Of a DNA stretch of 13,549 nt, positions 1-6,510 are shown piece after piece; the stretch's first letter is position 1, and each line of letters starts with the position of its first letter. Origin of the DNA: Polyangiaceae bacterium (GTDB lineage Bacteria; Myxococcota; Polyangia; Polyangiales; Polyangiaceae); the NCBI GenBank assembly GCA_025936205.1, contig JAICTU010000239.1, positions 1-13,549 of the forward strand, read 5' to 3'. Under the pieces are notes generated by a model. That model saw only the letters and a list, made by a program, of their open reading frames with translations. It ran no database searches and was not told the DNA's origin. A program made the translations under genes and the position numbers.

Positions 1-122
1 CTACGCGCTCGTTCGCGTTTGAAGGCCCGAGGATAGACAAAAGACGTCGCTTTACCGCCCACCGAATTTTGGGCAGCCGTGCTACACCCAGCCGGGGCCA
101 AACGCGGCCGAAGGAGTAACTT

Positions 123-1850
123 ATGGGTCTCAGAAGCCGAATCATCGATCGTGGAAAGCAGCTCGTGCAGAGCCCCATCGTGATGCGCTGGGTCTCGGAC
201 GATCGAGTGATGAAGGCCGCGGAAGGTGTGCTCGATGCCAAGGCGCGCGTGCGTCTGGCCTGGCACATGCTCAAGAACGGCCACGCGCTGCCGCCCGTGG
301 ATCCGGCGCTCGACGATTCACTCGGTGAAACGGTGGAATACACGAGCTCGAACGGCTCGGCTCGCGTCGCCGCGGAACGTCTGCATCATCAGGTCAACGG
401 CAACGGCTCCGCCAATGGCTCGTCGGAGGCGCATGCCCCGCGCACGAACGGTGACAGCAATGGCAATGGCACCGTGAGCAATGGCACCGTGAGCAATGGT
501 GCCGGGCTGGAAGTCAGCTCCGTGGCGCTCGACGACGCCGCCCCGCGGCGCCGCAACGGTCATAACGGGCACGCCGGCAACGGCAGCGTGGCGCTCGACG
601 GCAACATGGAAGACGCGCTCAAAGAGCGCACCAGCCTGGCCAACGTGGGCGGCCATGACGTGTTCGAGAAGTGCTACCAGTTCACTGCCGCGGACAATGC
701 GCGCAAGGCGGGGCTGTATCCCTTCTTCCGTCCGCTCGACTTCAACGACGGCCCGGAGGCGGTGATCGGCGGGCGGCGCGTGCTGATGTTCGGTTCGAAC
801 AACTACCTCGGGCTGACCACGCACCCCAAGGTGCGCGAGGCCGCCAAGGCCGCCATCGATCGCTTCGGCACGAGCATGACCGGCTCGCGCCTGGTCAACG
901 GCTCGATGAAGCTGCACAACGAGTTCGAGGAGAAGCTGGCAGCCTTCTTCGGCAAAGAATCGGCGCTGGTCTTCACGACCGGCTACCAGGTGAACCTGGC
1001 CACGTGCGCTGCGCTGATGTCGAACAAGAGCAGCGTGGCCGTCGTCGATCGCAACGTGCACGCCTCGCTCTACGACGGCGTGCGGCTCGGTCAGTCCGCG
1101 GGTGCGCGGCTGACTCGCTTCAAGCACGCAGACGCGGAGTCGCTCGATCGGGCTCTCCAGCGCGTCGAGGCGGGTGAAGGTGCTTTCGTGATCACCGACG
1201 GCGTGTTCAGCGCGGAGGGCGAGATCGCGAAGCTCGATGAGCTCGTGCCGATCGTGAAGAAGCACGGCGCGCGCTTGTTCGTCGATGACGCGCACGCGCT
1301 CGGCGTGATCGGCCCGGGCGGCCGCGGTACACCGTATCATTTCGGCCTGGAGAAAGACGTCGACCTGATCGGCGGCACCTTCAGCAAGTCGCTCGCGAGC
1401 ATCGGTGGCTGGCTCGTCGGCGAGCGCAAGGTGCTGCAATACATCCAGCATTTCGCGCCATCCTTCATGTTCGCGGCCAGCGCCGCACCCCCCAGCGTGG
1501 CCGCCGCCATGGCCGCCTTCGACCTGATGCAGGAAGAGGGCTGGCGCATCACCAAGCTGCGCGAGAACTTCACGTACATGCGCGACGAGCTGCGAAAAAT
1601 GGGCTTCGAGCTCGGTCACACGCAGACCGCCGTGATCCCGATCTTCATCCGCCAGGACCTGCGCACGCTGATGATGTGGCGCGAGTTGCTCGAGGAGCAC
1701 GGCGTGTATACGAACCCCTTCATCTCTCCGGGCGTGCCGCCCAAGAGCGCGATGTTGCGCACCAGTTACATGGCGACACACGAGCGCCCGCATCTCGACC
1801 GCGGGCTCGAAGCTCTCTATAAGGCAGGCAAGAAGTACGGAGTGATTTGA
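123..1850 (+). CDS. spt: Serine palmitoyltransferase-like alpha-oxoamine synthase with Asn/Gly-rich N-terminal extension
   Basis: This is a PLP-dependent fold-type I enzyme of the alpha-oxoamine synthase family (SPT, KBL, AONS). It probably condenses L-serine with an acyl-thioester to give 3-ketosphinganine in the cytosol. The catalytic core spans about residues 190-575. H313 in NVHAS should stack on PLP, D388-D389-A-H391 forms the DDAH cofactor motif, and K422 in GTFSKSLASIGG is the Schiff-base lysine. The ATG is preceded by AAGGAG at 111-116 with 6 nt spacing. The protein is 575 aa, against about 400-420 aa for usual bacterial SPT. The excess is N-terminal: residues 1-70 look helical and charged, and about 75-165 are Asn/Gly/Ser-rich. 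The next gene starts 1 nt after the stop and encodes a ceramide-synthase-like acyltransferase, which favours SPT over the biotin enzyme AONS or the threonine enzyme KBL. I found no convincing promoter in 1-122. The family is certain and the substrate is inferred. Confidence 0.85.
   Translation: MGLRSRIIDRGKQLVQSPIVMRWVSDDRVMKAAEGVLDAKARVRLAWHMLKNGHALPPVDPALDDSLGETVEYTSSNGSARVAAERLHHQVNGNGSANGSSEAHAPRTNGDSNGNGTVSNGTVSNGAGLEVSSVALDDAAPRRRNGHNGHAGNGSVALDGNMEDALKERTSLANVGGHDVFEKCYQFTAADNARKAGLYPFFRPLDFNDGPEAVIGGRRVLMFGSNNYLGLTTHPKVREAAKAAIDRFGTSMTGSRLVNGSMKLHNEFEEKLAAFFGKESALVFTTGYQVNLATCAALMSNKSSVAVVDRNVHASLYDGVRLGQSAGARLTRFKHADAESLDRALQRVEAGEGAFVITDGVFSAEGEIAKLDELVPIVKKHGARLFVDDAHALGVIGPGGRGTPYHFGLEKDVDLIGGTFSKSLASIGGWLVGERKVLQYIQHFAPSFMFAASAAPPSVAAAMAAFDLMQEEGWRITKLRENFTYMRDELRKMGFELGHTQTAVIPIFIRQDLRTLMMWRELLEEHGVYTNPFISPGVPPKSAMLRTSYMATHERPHLDRGLEALYKAGKKYGVI
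464..493 (+). repeat. Two perfect 15-bp tandem repeats within the SPT N-terminal linker
   Basis: The unit CAATGGCACCGTGAG occurs twice in a row (464-478 and 479-493), and a third partial copy begins at 494 (CAATGG). It encodes the repeated peptide NGTVS in the low-complexity linker. Perfect nucleotide identity suggests recent slippage or duplication, so linker length may vary among strains. Confidence 0.85.
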
Positions 1851-1851
1851 A

Positions 1852-2985
1852 GTGGCGTCGGTGGAGGTACGGGAGCTCAGCCGCGGTGGTGAGCTCAGAG
1901 ATTTTCTGGGTGTCGTCGAGCAAATTTACCGGGACGATCCCAAGTACATCCGTCCGCTCGACTTCGATGTGAAGTCGCGCATTTCTCGTTCCAGCCCTTT
2001 CTTCGAGCACGCCGAAGCAGCGTTCTTCGTGGCGTACCGAAATGGGCAATGTGTCGGGCGCTGTAGCGCGCAGATCGACCACGAGCACCTGCGTCGGCAC
2101 AAGGACGACACCGGCTTTTTCGGATTTCTGGACACCGTCGACGATGCGGAGGTGGCCAAGGCGTTGCTCGATGCTGCTCGCCGCTGGCTCGCCGATCGCG
2201 GGATGAAGCGCATCCGTGGTCCCTTCTCGCTCAGCATCAATGACGAGACGGGCTGCCTGGTCGAAGGGTTCGACACCCCACCGATGGTGATGATGCCGCA
2301 TCACCGGAGCTACCAGGGTGAGCTGATCGAGCGCGCGGGCCTCAGCCGCCACAAGGACCTGTACGCCTGGCGCTACCAGACCGGAGACGTGCCCACCCGT
2401 GTGCAGAAGGCACACGATGAGATCGAGGCGCTGCCGGAGGTGTACAGCCGGCCTGTCGATCCCAAGCAGGTGGACCGAGACACGCGCGTCGTGATGGACG
2501 TCTTCAACGACGCCTGGGGAGACAACTGGAGCTTCGTTCCTTACACGGAGAACGAGTTGGCCAAGCTGGCCAAGGATCTGAAGCTGATCATCGATCCTTC
2601 GATCACCCGCATCGCTTACGTGCGCGGGGAGCCCGCTGCGGTCGCGCTCGCTCTGCCCAACCTCAACGAGGCGATCGGCGATCTCGAGGGTAGGCTGTTC
2701 CCCACGGGGGTCGCCAAGCTGCTCTACCGCGTCAAGGTAAAGGGCATTCACTCGGCGCGCCTGGCCCTGCTCGGCATTCGCAAGAAGTTCCGCGCCGATC
2801 GCAAGTACGCTGGCCTCAGCCTGTACCTCTACTGCAAGCTCAACGAATCGGGTCGTCGCAACGGCTACACCTGGGGCGAGCTGAGCTGGACCGATGAAGC
2901 GAACGGCGCGGTGAATGCCGGTATCCGGGTGATGGGCGGCAAGATCTACAAGAAGTACCGCGTCTACGAAGCGGCGCTGGCCTGA
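1852..2985 (+). CDS. GNAT-fold acyltransferase, putative bacterial ceramide synthase (bCerS-like)
   Basis: A 377-aa protein of the widespread GNAT-like family with the conserved blocks GPFSLSINDETG (residues 123-134) and GFDTPPMVMMPHH (139-151). An N-terminal acetyltransferase-like half contains FFEHAEAAFFVAYRNG and VGRCSAQIDHEH. From memory, the bacterial ceramide synthase of Caulobacter belongs to a GNAT family of this kind and N-acylates the sphingoid base with an acyl-CoA. The start is GTG at 1852, 1 nt after the SPT stop, with GGAG at 1839-1842 inside the SPT 3' end, so translation is likely coupled. Co-transcription with an SPT-like gene is the main argument for ceramide synthesis. A different N-acyltransferase role remains possible. 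There is no signal peptide or membrane span, so the enzyme is cytosolic or peripheral. The 3-ketosphinganine or ketoceramide reductase that should complete the pathway is not visible here. Confidence 0.7.
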   Translation: MASVEVRELSRGGELRDFLGVVEQIYRDDPKYIRPLDFDVKSRISRSSPFFEHAEAAFFVAYRNGQCVGRCSAQIDHEHLRRHKDDTGFFGFLDTVDDAEVAKALLDAARRWLADRGMKRIRGPFSLSINDETGCLVEGFDTPPMVMMPHHRSYQGELIERAGLSRHKDLYAWRYQTGDVPTRVQKAHDEIEALPEVYSRPVDPKQVDRDTRVVMDVFNDAWGDNWSFVPYTENELAKLAKDLKLIIDPSITRIAYVRGEPAAVALALPNLNEAIGDLEGRLFPTGVAKLLYRVKVKGIHSARLALLGIRKKFRADRKYAGLSLYLYCKLNESGRRNGYTWGELSWTDEANGAVNAGIRVMGGKIYKKYRVYEAALA

Positions 2986-2992
2986 GCTAGCG

Positions 2993-3018
2993 GGCGCTGC
3001 CGCTTCGGTGGCAGCGCC
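2993..3018 (+). terminator. Strong hairpin with C(UUCG)G loop after the sphingolipid operon
   Basis: The left arm 2993-3003 pairs with 3008-3018 through 11 base pairs (10 Watson-Crick and one G-T) around a TTCG loop closed by C-G, one of the most stable RNA tetraloops. It starts 7 nt after the stop codon at 2985. No T-run follows, so it is either a terminator of the GC-rich, U-poor kind or a 3'-end stabilising hairpin. Confidence 0.55.
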
Positions 3019-3449
3019 GAGCTCGATCTGTTCCGCGCCGGGTCGGTGCTGAGGTGAAACACCCGGCGCCTGACCCGCCACCAAGTAGGTCGCCGGATCG
3101 CGTCAGGGGCGTTCGGCGAAGCCGTGCCGCGGCTTGTGCGCGGCGTTCCCTGATCTTGCTGTCATAGCGGCGCGCGTCGCGTGTGACGCCGAGGCACGCT
3201 CGCTGTGACGCTTCGAAGTAGCGCGTCCACTTTCGAGTATCACGCGCTGAAACGCCTTGGAGCACGACTCGCAACCGCGTCGCGTGCGAGTGGAAACAGC
3301 GCCGCCAGTGCCCACTCTCGTCGCGCGCGGAACTGCCTTGTTTGCAGCTGCTTTCGCGCTGTCACTGCAACGAGCTCCGGGAGAATTGATTTTTCAAAAA
3401 CTCTCTACGCTCGTCACCGAAGCGACCGTTTCTGAGAGTAGAGGATCGC
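3019..3449. other. Intergenic region without a recognisable gene
   Basis: No open reading frame here has recognisable motifs, and the short ones overlap each other in several frames. It contains a 9-bp inverted repeat, GCGCCGGGT at 3035-3043 and ACCCGGCGC at 3061-3069, with a 17-nt loop. A weaker 7-bp inverted repeat has arms at 3267-3273 and 3285-3291. An AT-rich patch at 3383-3400 stands out from the GC-rich surroundings and may belong to the promoter of the following small gene, but I could not fit a convincing -35/-10 pair to it. Confidence 0.5.
3035..3069. repeat. 9-bp inverted repeat downstream of the UUCG hairpin
   Basis: GCGCCGGGT (3035-3043) and ACCCGGCGC (3061-3069) are perfect reverse complements separated by 17 nt. 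Coming 17 nt after the first hairpin, it could be the second half of a tandem terminator. It has no T-run, and a protein-binding site is an alternative. Confidence 0.5.
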
Positions 3450-3536
3450 TTGGCACGCTTGCTGCTTAATCTAGGGAAGGACTCGCTGACTCAGTGGCTG
3501 CCCCAGCCATTGAAGCTCCACACTCAGGCAGAACCC

Positions 3537-3746
3537 ATGATGTTGAAACCGGACAATCGCGCACTTCGAGTGTTGCTCTGGTTCGTCATCCTGTTCGTTC
3601 CGGGAGGGATGATCCTGCTGGCTTGGGTCGCGGCCGAAATGGTGCACCGCCGTTACCGTGAGGATGTAGTCGCCCCCGACCCGAAGCTCGCGGCGACCCC
3701 CCTCTCCGGAGCATCGCTCTCCGGCGAACTTCGCTCCGGAGTCTGA
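3537..3746 (+). CDS. Small single-span membrane protein of unknown function
   Basis: I do not recognise this protein. From the ATG at 3537 it is 69 aa. It has a short charged N-terminus (KPDNR), one hydrophobic segment at about residues 11-33 (beginning VLLWFVILFVPGGMILLAW), then a basic stretch with HRRYRED and a Pro/Ser/Gly-rich tail. By the positive-inside rule the HRRYR segment favours a cytoplasmic C-terminus, but this is weak. A second ATG at 3540 and a TTG at 3450 (98 aa, preceded by AGAGGA at 3440-3445) are alternative starts. I prefer 3537 because the TM-proximal sequence then looks like a normal N-terminus, although its ribosome site (AGG at 3526-3528) is poor. The gene converges with the ligase gene, leaving only 11 nt between stops. 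Confidence 0.5.
   Translation: MMLKPDNRALRVLLWFVILFVPGGMILLAWVAAEMVHRRYREDVVAPDPKLAATPLSGASLSGELRSGV
3702..3746 (+). repeat. Three imperfect 15-nt repeats at the 3' end of the small membrane protein gene
   Basis: Units at 3702-3716, 3717-3731 and 3732-3746 share CTCCGG and encode LSGAS, LSGEL and RSGV plus the stop codon. CTCCGGAG, itself a palindrome, occurs in the first and third units. The array abuts the convergent gene end. Confidence 0.65.
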
Positions 3747-3760
3747 GCGCCGGCGCCTCA
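3744..3760. repeat. Imperfect palindrome containing both convergent stop codons
   Basis: TGAG-CGCC-GGCG-C-CTCA, with one unpaired C, covers the stop of the small membrane protein (3744-3746) and that of the ligase on the other strand (3758-3760). There is no room for a normal loop, so it is a weak candidate for a shared terminator. Any real terminators probably lie inside the facing genes. Confidence 0.35.
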
Positions 3761-5281
3761 GGCCAGGCCGAGCTTCTGGGCCAGGCCGATGCGCTGCAGC
3801 TTCCCGGTCGCGCCCTTCGGGATCTCGTCGAGCAGCAAGATCTTGCGCGGCACCTTGAAGTCCGCGAGCCGCGAGGCAGCAAACTCGCGCAGCTCCTTGC
3901 CGTCGGCGCTCTTGCCCTCGCGCAGCACCACGGCCGCGGCGACCTCTTCGCCGAGCTTGTCGTGCGGGAACGCAAAGGTGACCACCTGAGCGACCGCGGG
4001 GTGGTCCATCAGCACCTCATCCACCTCGCGCGGTGAGATCTTCTCTCCGCCGCGGTTGATGATCTCCTTGAGGCGACCGGTGATGCTCACGTAGCCCTCG
4101 CTGTCCATCACGCCCTGGTCGCCGGTGCGGAACCAGCCATTGGTGAAGGACTCGGCGTTCGCCTTGGGGTTGTTCTCGTAGCCGAGCGTGACGTTGACGC
4201 CGCGGATCACGATCTCTCCGGTGGCGCCCGCGGGGAGCAGGGCACCTTCCGTGTCCATGATCGCCACCTCTGGGCCAGCGGCCATGCCGACGGTGCCCGG
4301 GATGCGCTTACCGCGCAGCGGGTTGCTCGCCATCTGGTGAGCGGCTTCGGTCATGCCGTAGGCCTCCACCAGCGGCGCCTTGAACACCTCTTCCAGCTCG
4401 GTGATCACCTGTGGGGGCATCGAGGAGGAGGAGGAGCGCACGAAGCGCAGCGGATTGTCGGCGATGATGGCGCGGTTGCCCGAAGCCCGCGCCACGATGG
4501 CCTGGTGCATGGTCGGTACGGCCGTGTACCAGGTGGGCTTGGCCTCGCGCATCCACGCGAAGAACTTGAGGGCATTGAACCCAGGCGTGCAGAACAGGCA
4601 GCCGCCTGCCGAAAGCGGCGCGAGCAGGCCGGCGATCAAGCCGTGGATGTGGAACAGCGGCATGATGACCAGCCCCACGTCGCTCGGCCCGAGTTCGAGC
4701 GTGGTCATCACGTTGAATGCTGAGGCGCACACGTTGCGGTGGCTCAGCGGTACGATCTTGGGCCGTGAGGTCGTGCCGGAGGTGTGCAGGATCAGCGCGA
4801 CGTCGTCGGGCTGGGCGGGGCCACCGTTGGCGGCGGCGCTGGTCTCGCTGGAGCCGCGCCGGACCAGCGTGAAGGCGCCGGCGCCGCGCTCGCTCGGGAC
4901 CAGCTCGATCAGCAGGAGGCCCAGGCGCTCGGCCACTGCGATCGCGACGGAGCTGCTGCCCTGCTCGACCAGCAGCGCCTTGGCGCGCAGGTCCGTCATG
5001 TAGAACTCGAACTCGTCGTTGCGGTAGGCTGGATTCAGCGGCGCAGCGGTGGCAGTGCTGGCGACTGCGACAAACGCAGCAGCCATTTCGGGGCCATTGG
5101 CGAGCACCATGGCAACGCGATCCCCGCGCCCGATACCCCAGCCGTTCAAGGCGCGCTGGGTGTGCTCGACCACCTGGCGCAGGTCACCGTAGGCAAGCGC
5201 GGCTCGGTCTGGAGCGCGCAGCGCGGGCGCCGCCTTGGGTTGAGCCTCGAGCAACTCCGGAAGATGCGTGAATCTCGGCAT
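3758..5281 (-). CDS. Oxalyl-CoA synthetase-like AMP-forming acyl-CoA ligase (AAE3/Pcs60 type)
   Basis: A 507-aa ANL-superfamily adenylate-forming enzyme of full length. The phosphate loop is TSGTTSRPK at residues 167-175, with Ser where most acyl-CoA ligases have Gly. TWYTAVPTMHQAI, RSSSSSMPP, YGMTEAAHQMASNP (H315), INRGGEKISP and the C-terminal catalytic lysine K494 (ATGKLQR) follow. This set, notably TSGTTSRPK, WYTAVPT.HQ and MTEA.H.M.SNPL, matches plant AAE3 and yeast Pcs60 oxalate-CoA ligases as I remember them, more closely than fatty-acid or acetate ligases. The predicted reaction is oxalate + CoA + ATP to oxalyl-CoA + AMP + PPi in the cytosol. The gene lies 46 nt downstream of a PanE-like reductase on the same strand and probably shares its transcript. 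The ribosome site before the ATG is weak. Another small dicarboxylate or carboxylate substrate is possible. Confidence 0.8.
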   Translation of the reverse strand: MPRFTHLPELLEAQPKAAPALRAPDRAALAYGDLRQVVEHTQRALNGWGIGRGDRVAMVLANGPEMAAAFVAVASTATAAPLNPAYRNDEFEFYMTDLRAKALLVEQGSSSVAIAVAERLGLLLIELVPSERGAGAFTLVRRGSSETSAAANGGPAQPDDVALILHTSGTTSRPKIVPLSHRNVCASAFNVMTTLELGPSDVGLVIMPLFHIHGLIAGLLAPLSAGGCLFCTPGFNALKFFAWMREAKPTWYTAVPTMHQAIVARASGNRAIIADNPLRFVRSSSSSMPPQVITELEEVFKAPLVEAYGMTEAAHQMASNPLRGKRIPGTVGMAAGPEVAIMDTEGALLPAGATGEIVIRGVNVTLGYENNPKANAESFTNGWFRTGDQGVMDSEGYVSITGRLKEIINRGGEKISPREVDEVLMDHPAVAQVVTFAFPHDKLGEEVAAAVVLREGKSADGKELREFAASRLADFKVPRKILLLDEIPKGATGKLQRIGLAQKLGLA

Positions 5282-5327
5282 GGCTCTGTTTCAAAGCACG
5301 AAATCGCGCTCGAGGTCCAACCCGATG

Positions 5328-6347
5328 TCACCCAGCGGGTTCGAGGCGCAGCCGCGCGTGCTGCGCGCGCAGCTCCTTGGCCAGCAAGCTGGTGCAGGCG
5401 TAGAGCGCGGAAAGGTACGGCGTGGGCGTCTCGGTGATGCGTCCGAGCTCCATCACGGAGCCCACCAAGGCATCGAGCTCCAGCGGGCGCCCCGCCTCCA
5501 CATCCTGCAGCATCGAGGTCTTGTGGTGACCCACCGCCTGAGCGCCAGCGATGCGCTTTTCCAACGAAACCAGAAACCGCACCCCCAGCTTGTCACCGAT
5601 CGCCTGCGCCTCGCGCATGACGTTCGCGGCCAGCTCTCGGGTGAGCGGGAACTCGCAGATGTCCGCGAGGCTGGCATGGGTGAGCGCGCTGATCGGATTG
5701 AAGGAGCAATTGCCCCAGAGCTTGAGCCAAATTTCCGAGCGGATGTCGGTCGACATCGGCGCGCGAAAGCCCGCTTCGTGCAGCAGCTCCGAGAGCACGC
5801 GCAGGCGCGCGCTGCGCGTCCCGTCGAGCTCTCCGAGCGAGAAACGATTGCCCTCGATGTGCCGGATGACCCCCGGTGATGCAATCTCCGCAGCCGGGTA
5901 CGCGATGCAGGCGATGACGCGCTCGATGCCGATGTGTCGCGCGATCACCCCGCCAGGGTCCACGCTCTCCAGCCGTTGCCCCGCGTGCGGCCCGGAGAAT
6001 TTTTCGAAGTACCACCAGGGCACGCCGTTCTGGGTCGTCACCACGCGCGAGTCCGCGCCGAGCACGTGGTGCAGATCGGGCGCGACTGCCGCCAGTTGGT
6101 GCGCCTTCATGCCGAGCACCACGACGTCGTGCGGGCCCAGCTCCGCCCCCAGCTCAGCCAGTGAAGAGTTCGCCGTCAGCCGCACGTTGTGCTGGCTCTG
6201 ATCCTCCGCGATCAGCGAGAGCCCATGTTCCCGGATTGCCTCCAGATGAGCGCCGCGCGCCACCACCGAAACCGATGCGCCGGCCTGCGCCAACCTGACG
6301 GCGAGCAACCCTCCAATCGCGCCCGCGCCCACGATGCAAACCTTCAC
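5328..6347 (-). CDS. PanE/ApbA-family NADPH reductase, possible oxalyl-CoA reductase
   Basis: A 339-aa protein of the 2-dehydropantoate 2-reductase family. The N-terminal Rossmann motif GAGAIGG (residues 7-13) binds the dinucleotide. QNGVPWWYF (N107 to F114) and the catalytic lysine K209 in IWLKLWGNCSFNP with nearby Asn residues are conserved. The start is GTG at 6347, with GGAG (plus-strand 6355-6358) 7 nt upstream. It is longer than E. coli PanE (303 aa), and the WWYF loop belongs to a branch distinct from classical PanE. The next gene in the likely operon encodes an oxalyl-CoA synthetase-like ligase. In Methylobacterium extorquens a PanE2 protein of this superfamily is, to my knowledge, an oxalyl-CoA reductase forming glyoxylate. 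By context I infer the same here, but ketopantoate reductase for pantothenate synthesis remains the default alternative. No other pantothenate gene is present. Confidence 0.75.
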   Translation of the reverse strand: MKVCIVGAGAIGGLLAVRLAQAGASVSVVARGAHLEAIREHGLSLIAEDQSQHNVRLTANSSLAELGAELGPHDVVVLGMKAHQLAAVAPDLHHVLGADSRVVTTQNGVPWWYFEKFSGPHAGQRLESVDPGGVIARHIGIERVIACIAYPAAEIASPGVIRHIEGNRFSLGELDGTRSARLRVLSELLHEAGFRAPMSTDIRSEIWLKLWGNCSFNPISALTHASLADICEFPLTRELAANVMREAQAIGDKLGVRFLVSLEKRIAGAQAVGHHKTSMLQDVEAGRPLELDALVGSVMELGRITETPTPYLSALYACTSLLAKELRAQHARLRLEPAG

Positions 6348-6380
6348 GCTGCAGCTCCGCTCACTTCCCCCTTCTCAGGA

Positions 6381-6410
6381 ATGCTAGCCGCTCACAGGGC
6401 GCGTTAGCAA
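6381..6410 (-). promoter_or_regulatory. Candidate promoter for the reductase-ligase operon
   Basis: On the minus strand TTGCTA (plus-strand 6405-6410) and TAGCAT (6381-6386) are separated by 18 nt, each matching 4 of 6 sigma-70 consensus bases. The -10 box ends about 34 nt upstream of the GTG start. The whole 163-nt divergent region (6348-6510) must also carry the malate synthase promoter. On that strand I see only a weak TAGACT at 6475-6480 without a good -35 box. Confidence 0.35.
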
Positions 6411-6510
6411 ACGCCTTCTGCCGGGCCACGCTAGTTCTTTCCGGCGGTGTGTTTCCCCACGCCCGCTTTTTTTCTAGACTGCTGCGCGAAGCGAGTGCCA
6501 GGAGGGCGCC

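Noticed and set aside
318..1793. A 491-codon open frame antisense to the SPT gene
   Set aside because: It is His/Arg/Ala/Glu-rich with no recognisable motif, and such long antisense frames are expected opposite GC-rich genes. The sense frame has clear PLP-enzyme motifs.
123..1850. BioF (8-amino-7-oxononanoate synthase) or KBL for the first gene
   Set aside because: The families are hard to separate by eye. No biotin or threonine-degradation gene is nearby, and the coupled ceramide-synthase-like gene supports SPT. The alternative is kept in the confidence value.
1720..3084. A 454-codon open frame antisense to the acyltransferase gene
   Set aside because: It has low-information composition and no motif, and it runs opposite a conserved coding gene. 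It is a by-product of codon bias.
2987..3315. Short open frames in the intergenic region on both strands
   Set aside because: They overlap each other in several frames, have biased composition and no motif, and the area holds hairpins typical of a gene end.
3758..5281. The ligase as an acyl-CoA or acyl-ACP synthetase feeding the sphingolipid operon
   Set aside because: An acyl ligase occurs in some sphingolipid clusters, but the TSGTTSRPK, WYTAVPTMHQ and TEAAHQMASNP motifs point to the oxalyl-CoA synthetase branch, and the gene is convergent to that operon and grouped with the reductase.
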